From Candidatus Nanopelagicales bacterium (lineage in GTDB: Bacteria > Actinomycetota > Actinomycetes > S36-B12): a stretch of DNA of 64,000 bases. Location: NCBI GenBank assembly GCA_028825115.1, contig JAPKAV010000001.1:144355-208354 (forward strand), in the 5' to 3' direction. Positions 57,972 through 64,000 of this stretch are shown in pieces; within the stretch, counting starts at the first letter, position 1, and the number at the start of each line of letters is the position of its first letter. A program made the position numbers and the translations under genes. The notes beneath the pieces are model-generated. The model saw nothing but the letters and a program-made list of their open reading frames with translations. It did not search any database and had not been told where the DNA came from.

Positions 57972-60188
57972 CTAGCGTGCGCTTAAATTTGTCACTTGCA
58001 CAAATCGCTCCAAGAAACGACTTTTTGGAACGCAGCCGGGCAACTCCGAACTGATCTCAATAGTGATTGGGCTTATTGAGTCTGTTTCCAGCGTGAAAGT
58101 TCCGGGGGCGGTGAGTCGCACTTGTTCATTAGGGGATCGTGACCCTTGGCTAATGGAGACGGTGACAGGGGTTGTGCTTTCTTGGGCGCACTCGGGGATG
58201 TCGATTGACCCCGTGATCGCGCTAATGGGAACGGAGGGATCCAATTGGGTTAGTTGGAAACTTCCCGTGGGCTTGGTGGTCCACCACCAGTAGTCTGAGC
58301 CTGTTGACCCTCGCGGCGAGATTGAGTCCGGGTCCGGTGTGAGTACGGGGGCATAGAAAGAGTTTTTATGCTCCAGATCCCATTGTGAAGGCTGCATTAG
58401 TTGGGCGCCGGGATTAATGGTGAAAAAAGCCCAGTACGGTTTGCCATCAGGGTTAGAAGTGAGAATCGGAGAACCGAATCGCTCGGTGAGTTCTGTGAGG
58501 ACTCGAACTTGTGCAGGGCGAACAAAAGCACGCAGGTCAACGTGAATTCCACAGAAGCCCGATCGGGCAAGTACGTCGGTGGTTGCAGAGTCAGGGATTT
58601 CGGGCAGCGAGTTGTACCAGGCGGTAGCCGCAGTATTTTTCACCGCACCGTAGGTCCACGACTTTGTTGGGTTGTTTAGCGCGACCCAAAAATGTTCGTA
58701 GTCATTCATCTGCAACATCGTGCCGTTTTCTGGGTACTTGATTGCGGGTAGTTGCAGTACACCACAGTTCTGTTCATTCACGTTATCGATCAAGCCGCCG
58801 TATTTGCTCGCATCCTGAGTTGTCTGCGCGGCTGCGTCGGTGGCTTCCCGATAGATGCTGGTAAAAGGCATGATTTGAGTGACTATAGTTATACAAATAA
58901 TTGCAGTAGCGATGACTCAACTTACTATTTTATGTTTCACCTGTTGCGACCAGTTTGCCAAGATTGTCGCAGCGAGCAGCAACACGATCAGCAAAATAAG
59001 TGGAAGAAACCTGTTCTAAGCGCGAATTTGCGGAGAAAGCATTGCCGCGAAAAGGTAGCTGGCGCTTCACGGGATAAAAAAAAGATGGAGGCTGCAAGCA
59101 TTAACGAGAGTAAGCCAAGGTTGCGTCGAAGCGGAGTGAAGACTGCCAGAGCGATCGTGATCAACGCGATCAAGGTAATAACGGTCCCAAAGTTTGCGAC
59201 CTCGGTGTTCTCCAAATTGGGTGCTGCGGCAAAAGCTTCGAGGATGTTGGAGTTTTATAAATTGAAAGAACCGATAGGGGCAGGGAGGATCCCGGCAGCC
59301 AGATTTCCTGCCAAAATCACCGACTCATATGGCAAACGAACCGCCAAGGGTGCGAAGGGCGGGTCTGCGAGTCTCGCAATTAATGATGGAATGTAGGCGA
59401 GCACAACCAGCAACGCAGTTGCGACGATAGGAACCGCGTTGCGCAGCAGGGATGTACCGCGTTGCGCAGCAGGGATGTACCGCGTTGACCTTGCGCAAGG
59501 TTCCATAGCCACGCGACTCCCATGAGTATTAAGAAAAATACTGCGAAGTAGATCCCAGACCAGGCTGTGACCAGCACGAGTGCCACCAGAGCCATACATT
59601 TGCTTACCGTGTTTCTTCGGCTGCGCATACGATCGCGCGTGAGCCATTTGTTGACCCGACCGCTACCAATCAATTGCACCAGGATGACGGCTGTAAAGGC
59701 ACTGTAGAGAACCCCCCCAGATAAATGTGTCCAATTCCGCGGGAGAAATGAAATGGGATCATGGTGAATGAAATAGCAAGTGCTATCGCTAGAGGCCCAC
59801 GTAAACCGGTTAAGCGGATCGAGATGTAGGTCAGGCCTCCAACAAGGGGAAAACTCAACACCAGTAGCAAGTTGATCCCAAGATACGGGTTTGCGAAAAT
59901 CATGTTCACGAGTTGGGCGAATGAGTTTTGGGTCATATCGATACTGGGGAAGAGGTTTAAGTTCATGCCTAATGGGTAACCAAATTCCTTGGTCTTACTA
60001 AACCCAAAACCGTTCCATTGGTTAGCGTTTACGTAGGAACTGAGCATGTCTCCGGCGCCCCATGCGGATGTGATGTTGCGTAAGGCGGGAGCGAGGGCGA
60101 TCAAACTGAGAAAAAAAGCAAGGAAGGCTGTGTTAGCAGCTTCCCACCACAATGAGTTCCTCGCACGAGTGGACGTTGAATTCGTCAA
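57972..60188 (-). pseudogene. Large polytopic membrane protein (GT-C-like) pseudogene with several frameshifts and stops
   Basis: Fragments MTNSTSTRARNSLWW...GHIYLGG / VLYSAFTAVILVQLIGSGRVNKW...LAQGQRGTSLLRNAV / PIVATALLVVLAYIPS...FNL-TAA-NSNILEAFAAAPNLENTEVANF... / PLILLIVLLLAATILANWSQQVKHKIVS-TGA-VIATAI...MPFTSIYREATDAAAQ. Confidence 0.82.
59434..59479. repeat. 23-bp tandem duplication causing a frameshift
   Basis: ccgcgttgcgcagcagggatgta twice in direct tandem, followed by ccgcgttg; removing one unit restores the coding frame. Confidence 0.95.
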
Positions 60189-60820
60189 GGCGCCATTCGA
60201 GTAACTGTGAGGTTGCCGGTGGCAAATGTGACGCTGCTACTGAACACGGTAGTGGAAAGTGTGTCGTTGAGATTCTGCGCGGTCATTTTTGATTTCACTT
60301 TGAATGTCATGCCAGTGAAGACCGAGGTACGGATTGAATCACTACTCAGAAACTCACGCGACTCAATAGATTCGATCAGGAACATGGTGTCGTTAAACCC
60401 CGTGTTTAGCTTGCAATCGATTAAGCGTGCACGGGTGTCAATTGTGGGAATGAAACAACTCAGCGACTCGCGGGTTTTAATGTTGGTGAACTTGAATCCG
60501 CCGGCTGTGGCGTTAGCGGTCCTCGTTTTAGCAACAATCGGAAGTGAAATTCGAGTAGTTGCTGTGGTCACCGAAGTAGTGCGAGTTCCAGGGGAAATCG
60601 CTTCAAATGTGATTCCGGCAGACGTGAGTGCGGGCAAGATTCCTGGGCCAGTTGTCATGGCGAACGAGCCGGTTGAGTCTTGGGTTTTGGGGTTGTCGTA
60701 AGTGAAATCCGCAGCACCTGCTGGTAAAATTACGGCTCCGCAGATTCCAAGTAAAGTAATTGCGAGCAGGCCAATTGTTGCCAAGCGGGCCTTATGGTCA
60801 AAGATCGCCGTGGGTACCAC
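60185..60820 (-). CDS. Exported hypothetical protein
   Basis: 211 aa with N-terminal hydrophobic segment ATIGLLAITLLGICGAVILPAGAADF; 4-nt overlap with the membrane-protein pseudogene start. Confidence 0.6.
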   Translation of the reverse strand: MVPTAIFDHKARLATIGLLAITLLGICGAVILPAGAADFTYDNPKTQDSTGSFAMTTGPGILPALTSAGITFEAISPGTRTTSVTTATTRISLPIVAKTRTANATAGGFKFTNIKTRESLSCFIPTIDTRARLIDCKLNTGFNDTMFLIESIESREFLSSDSIRTSVFTGMTFKVKSKMTAQNLNDTLSTTVFSSSVTFATGNLTVTRMAP

Positions 60821-61567
60821 GTGAAACCTCCAATGCTCATTGAAGTGGACGTATTTCGTTTCGCACAGGATAACCCGAACTCGGCTATTTGCAGTAGGCC
60901 TGGGTCGTGGGAGCCTAGGAAATTGGCACTGGCAGTTCCATCACGTCGGGTAATGGAGGATAATGGAAGTGTGTTAACCAAAGACGTGTCTCGCTTTCTC
61001 ACACCGGTGCCCGGAAAATCATTCACCATGGCCCGGACCTTCGAGGGCACAAAATAGGTCAATGTGACCAGAACAGGTGCGCAGACGTGTGATTTGTTGG
61101 GAAATGCGTGCGATCCAACGTTACATAACTGTGTTGGCGTGGGGAAGTTTTCGATTCGGGTCCCATGAGCGCGACGGACTTCATCGAAAATATTCACGAT
61201 GATGAAATTATCGACCGGGCCAGGATCGATTGCGTCAAGCGAGTCACCGGGACGGCGGCTCGATTTGATTTAGGGTTTCTCTTGTCTGTCTTATCTTTCT
61301 CGTTGCTCGAGGTTCGTGGTGAATTAAATAGTGATTCCCGTGATGCCACAGACCGAGAGAAAATGTGGTTCTTGCGTGATCGGGTAACCTAGCGTCGGGC
61401 GGCTGAGTCAGCAGGTATTGTTGACATACTTGTTGCGCGTGCTCCCTAGTGCGAGTTAAGTCAGGCCTGCGCCGCTCTTGGTGGACTACTTCAACGACCA
61501 AGCTCCCGGAGATTTCCTGCTAATATTGGGGAACGCAGCTGAACAAAAGATTTCGACACCATAAGGA

Positions 61568-62956
61568 ATGGAAGTCAAGATGAGAGCGGCACTGCTTCTC
61601 GGGAAAGATCTGTGGGTGCCGCGGTGGCAATACGAAGCGTTGGAAGTTGCGATTAAGTCTGGCTTGGTGGTTTCCTTAACCGCTCACTGTCAGAATGACA
61701 AGAGAAGCAAACTCAGAATTCGACACTCGCTTTACTACTTTGTCGCAGGGCTCGGCCGGAGGAATATGTCTGCCTTGCGACGAATGGATCTGAAGAAATT
61801 GATCTCAGATAGCACCTGCTCCATCGGGTTTAACTCAGAATGGAGTGGGATTTGGCAAGAAATCCCCGACGGGGCGGCGGTTGAACTTAGCGACGTCGAC
61901 GTTGTCATTCGCTTTGGAATGAACCTGATTAAGAATCCGGAAAGTGTAAAAGCACGTCTAGGAATCCTGTCTTACCACCACGGGGAAATTTCTCGATTTC
62001 GAGGCAGGCCCTCGGGGTTTTATGAATTATTATCCAAAGAAAACGTCATGGGAGTGACGATTCAAGAATTGAACCACAAACTTGACGCCGGAAAAGTCCG
62101 CGCCAGTGCTTTTTCTCGGATTGTCCCTTTCTCCTATGCCAAAACGCTGAATTTGGCTTTGATGTCGGGAGTTCCTCTACTTGCTCGAGCTCTCTACCAG
62201 AACGAGGCTGCACCCAGCAAAGCCAGTGAGGCGCTGGGGCCCCTCACGTTTTTGCCAAACAATCGCAAAATGATCAAATTCATTTATCTGATATTTCGGG
62301 CGAGAGCAGAACGTATTTTTTATGGCCTTTTTATTTACAAAAAATGGTGCATAGCTCATCTAAGTAAATCCTTAAATTTTTCCGACGATATATGCCTAGA
62401 TGCTGGTGACTTATCTGCGCTTCCGGTGCCCAGTAACTGGGTGTTCGTGGCAGATCCCGCCGGCCAATTTGATGGCTCTCTGCTATGTGAAGGCGTTGTT
62501 AAGGGTAATAACAATGGTCAAATAGTCAGGTTCAAAAATGGGTCATGGTCAATCTTGGAACTCGGACTAAAAGGCGTGCATGCCTCATATCCGCAAATCG
62601 TCCGCGACAATGATGAAACATATTTGTTTCCAGAAATAGCGCAAGGGTATCCACCAACCTTGATCTCTTTGGACTCAGAATTCGGAGTCTCTGCAAAGAT
62701 GAGACTGGAAGGACTTGAAAAACATCGTTTGGTTGATGCCACATTATTTAAGCATGACAACGCATGGTTTCTCTTTGGATCCCTGTGTGAATCCGCACAG
62801 GATCAACTAGATTTATGGACGGCCCCTAATATTTTTGGGCCATGGACGCAGCACTCTGAAAGTCCAATCGCCATAGACCCACGAGGATCCAGAATGGGTG
62901 GCCCAATCGTCATCCAAGATGGGTCTCTCTATCGATTTACGAAATCACTGAGTTGA
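61568..62956 (+). CDS. Formyltransferase-like protein with C-terminal beta-propeller-like region, C-terminally truncated
   Basis: 462 aa; LGILSYHHGEISRFRGRPSGFYELL formyltransferase-like; C-half VFVADPAGQFDG...LFPEIAQGYPP...GPWTQHSESPI. Confidence 0.65.
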   Translation: MEVKMRAALLLGKDLWVPRWQYEALEVAIKSGLVVSLTAHCQNDKRSKLRIRHSLYYFVAGLGRRNMSALRRMDLKKLISDSTCSIGFNSEWSGIWQEIPDGAAVELSDVDVVIRFGMNLIKNPESVKARLGILSYHHGEISRFRGRPSGFYELLSKENVMGVTIQELNHKLDAGKVRASAFSRIVPFSYAKTLNLALMSGVPLLARALYQNEAAPSKASEALGPLTFLPNNRKMIKFIYLIFRARAERIFYGLFIYKKWCIAHLSKSLNFSDDICLDAGDLSALPVPSNWVFVADPAGQFDGSLLCEGVVKGNNNGQIVRFKNGSWSILELGLKGVHASYPQIVRDNDETYLFPEIAQGYPPTLISLDSEFGVSAKMRLEGLEKHRLVDATLFKHDNAWFLFGSLCESAQDQLDLWTAPNIFGPWTQHSESPIAIDPRGSRMGGPIVIQDGSLYRFTKSLS

Positions 62957-63141
62957 GTGGTAGGCGTTACGCAGAAAAGTATGTCGGAAAAATTACAATC
63001 GGAGGTCTTTTTGGACCTCATACCTTGTTGTTGGCTGAAGCCGGCGGGGCCTACATCGATTACTATTCAGAGGTGTTTTCGCTCCTCGCGTGGTGGTACA
63101 GAGTACCTCAGCGAATCAAAAATCTTTTGAAAGTTGGGTAA
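62953..63141 (+). pseudogene. Out-of-frame C-terminal remnant of the preceding formyltransferase/propeller gene
   Basis: Next frame reads YAEKYVGKITIGGLFGPHTLLLAEAGGAYIDYYSEVFSLLAWWYRVPQRI, resembling the expected C-terminus of such proteins. Confidence 0.6.
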
Positions 63142-63365
63142 CGAACAGCAAGATTCTCTCTGCCTTATCACGAGCGTATTTTCTTCGATCTTGCGTGAGG
63201 TTAAAAGAGCCCTGGGACAAGGCATCTGGTCAGGTGCCGAGTGGGTAGTCTCCGATCACTGTGCAAAAGCCCTCACGGTCTCGGCGGCGCAGTCAGTATG
63301 GCGGGGTATAAGCTCAGTTCCAGAAACGGTTCAGGTAAATTGTTGTTGTTTTCTCACTAGTCGTT

Positions 63366-63380
63366 AAAGCGTTACGCTTT
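63366..63380. promoter_or_regulatory. 15-bp palindrome AAAGCG-TTA-CGCTTT just upstream of an ATG
   Basis: Direct read; 4 nt before the start of the FAD-oxidase gene; possible operator. Confidence 0.3.
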
Positions 63381-63384
63381 CACC

Positions 63385-64000
63385 ATGGAATTGACTCGGA
63401 AACAGGTGCTGGTCAACACGCTCTCTAGCCTCCTTGGGCCTCAGCGGTTTTTAGCTTCGGCCGACACGATGGCTGGGTATTTGGTCGATTGGACCGGGAA
63501 TTTTCGCGGTGACGCTCTTGCAGTCGTTCGACCCTCGAGTACCGGGGAGGTCTGTCTGATTATGGACCTGTGCACCGATCACCAGGTTTCTCTTACGGTG
63601 CAGGGTGGCAATACCGGCTTGGTGGGTGGGTCGGTGCCGCGGCTATCAGGGTCAGAAGCACATTCGAAGGACCAAGTTACGTCATCAACGGAATCGGACT
63701 CGGTTGACATATTGCTCTCCACTACCTATCTATGTTCCTTCGAGGACTTCGACCCGATCAGCGGTCACGTCACCGTGGGCGCGGGAGTGACGCTGGTGCA
63801 GTTGCATGAGTTCGCGCGGACCCACGATCTGGAGTTCGGGGTGGATCTGGCCGCACGAGACTCGGCAACTGTTGGTGGCATGACGGCAACAAATGCCGGT
63901 GGGATTCATGTGGTTGCTCACGGCATGATGCGCAAGCAGGTTGTAGGGGTTGAAGCGGTGCTACCAAGCGGTGAAGTGATCTCAACCTTGCGCGGTCTGG
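63385..64000 (+). CDS. FAD-linked oxidase / glycolate-oxidase GlcD-like, 3' end outside window
   Basis: Translation from ATG 63385: MELTRKQVLVNTLSSLLGPQ...AVVRPSSTGEVCLIMDLC...VQGGNTGLVGGSVP...GAGVTLVQLHEFA...DSATVGGMTATNAGG; open to window edge, so missing from the ORF track. Confidence 0.88.
   Translation, partial: MELTRKQVLVNTLSSLLGPQRFLASADTMAGYLVDWTGNFRGDALAVVRPSSTGEVCLIMDLCTDHQVSLTVQGGNTGLVGGSVPRLSGSEAHSKDQVTSSTESDSVDILLSTTYLCSFEDFDPISGHVTVGAGVTLVQLHEFARTHDLEFGVDLAARDSATVGGMTATNAGGIHVVAHGMMRKQVVGVEAVLPSGEVISTLRGL

Noticed and set aside
59705-59720. G7 run considered as a phase-variation tract
   Set aside because: Gene carries several additional inactivating lesions, so switching this tract alone would not restore it
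60730-61501. Minus ORFs 60730-61197 and 61244-61501 and plus ORF 61165-61392
   Set aside because: Mutually overlapping, no motifs, no signal peptide; coding status cannot be decided from sequence alone

Overview
The window is a roughly 64 kb surface-glycan (capsule / O-antigen-like / glycoprotein-glycan) biosynthesis island, probably from an actinobacterium; the taxon is a guess from composition and gene style, not tested. Main parts: (1) a tightly coupled minus-strand operon (about 1.2-12.7 kb) with a nonulosonate-synthase (NeuB/SpsE) homologue, SpsF-like cytidylyltransferase, Gfo/Idh oxidoreductase, DegT aminotransferase, extended SDR, GNAT, AsnB, an N-acetyl-sugar amidotransferase (WbpG/PseA-like) and methyltransferases; (2) an overlapping plus-strand trio of radical SAM/SPASM protein, epimerase and CMP-sugar cytidylyltransferase (15.8-18.6 kb); (3) a decayed, duplicated accessory zone (about 18.6-30.6 kb) in which one gene module (large surface-carbohydrate protein, SDR, HAD phosphatase) appears in intact, truncated, chimeric and frameshifted forms; (4) a bacillosamine-type Pgl set (CapD/PglF dehydratase, PglD acetyltransferase, PglE aminotransferase, PglC sugar transferase; 34.5-38.8 kb); (5) a run of polytopic membrane proteins with DPM-like GT2s, a second UDP-sugar dehydrogenase and an OafA-type acyltransferase (38.8-56.6 kb); (6) a tail with a sequon-rich secreted repeat protein, a membrane-protein pseudogene with several lesions, a broken formyltransferase and the start of an FAD-linked oxidase that runs off the window. 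I saw no rRNA, tRNA, CRISPR array or recognisable transposase. The main structural finding is reciprocal decay of the duplicated SDR-HAD module. It includes a 350-bp deletion between 7-bp direct repeats whose reading frame is restored by a 2-nt insertion, and a HAD/surface-protein chimera joined at a shared GCAGCAG. All function calls are by motif reading and recall; no database search was run.
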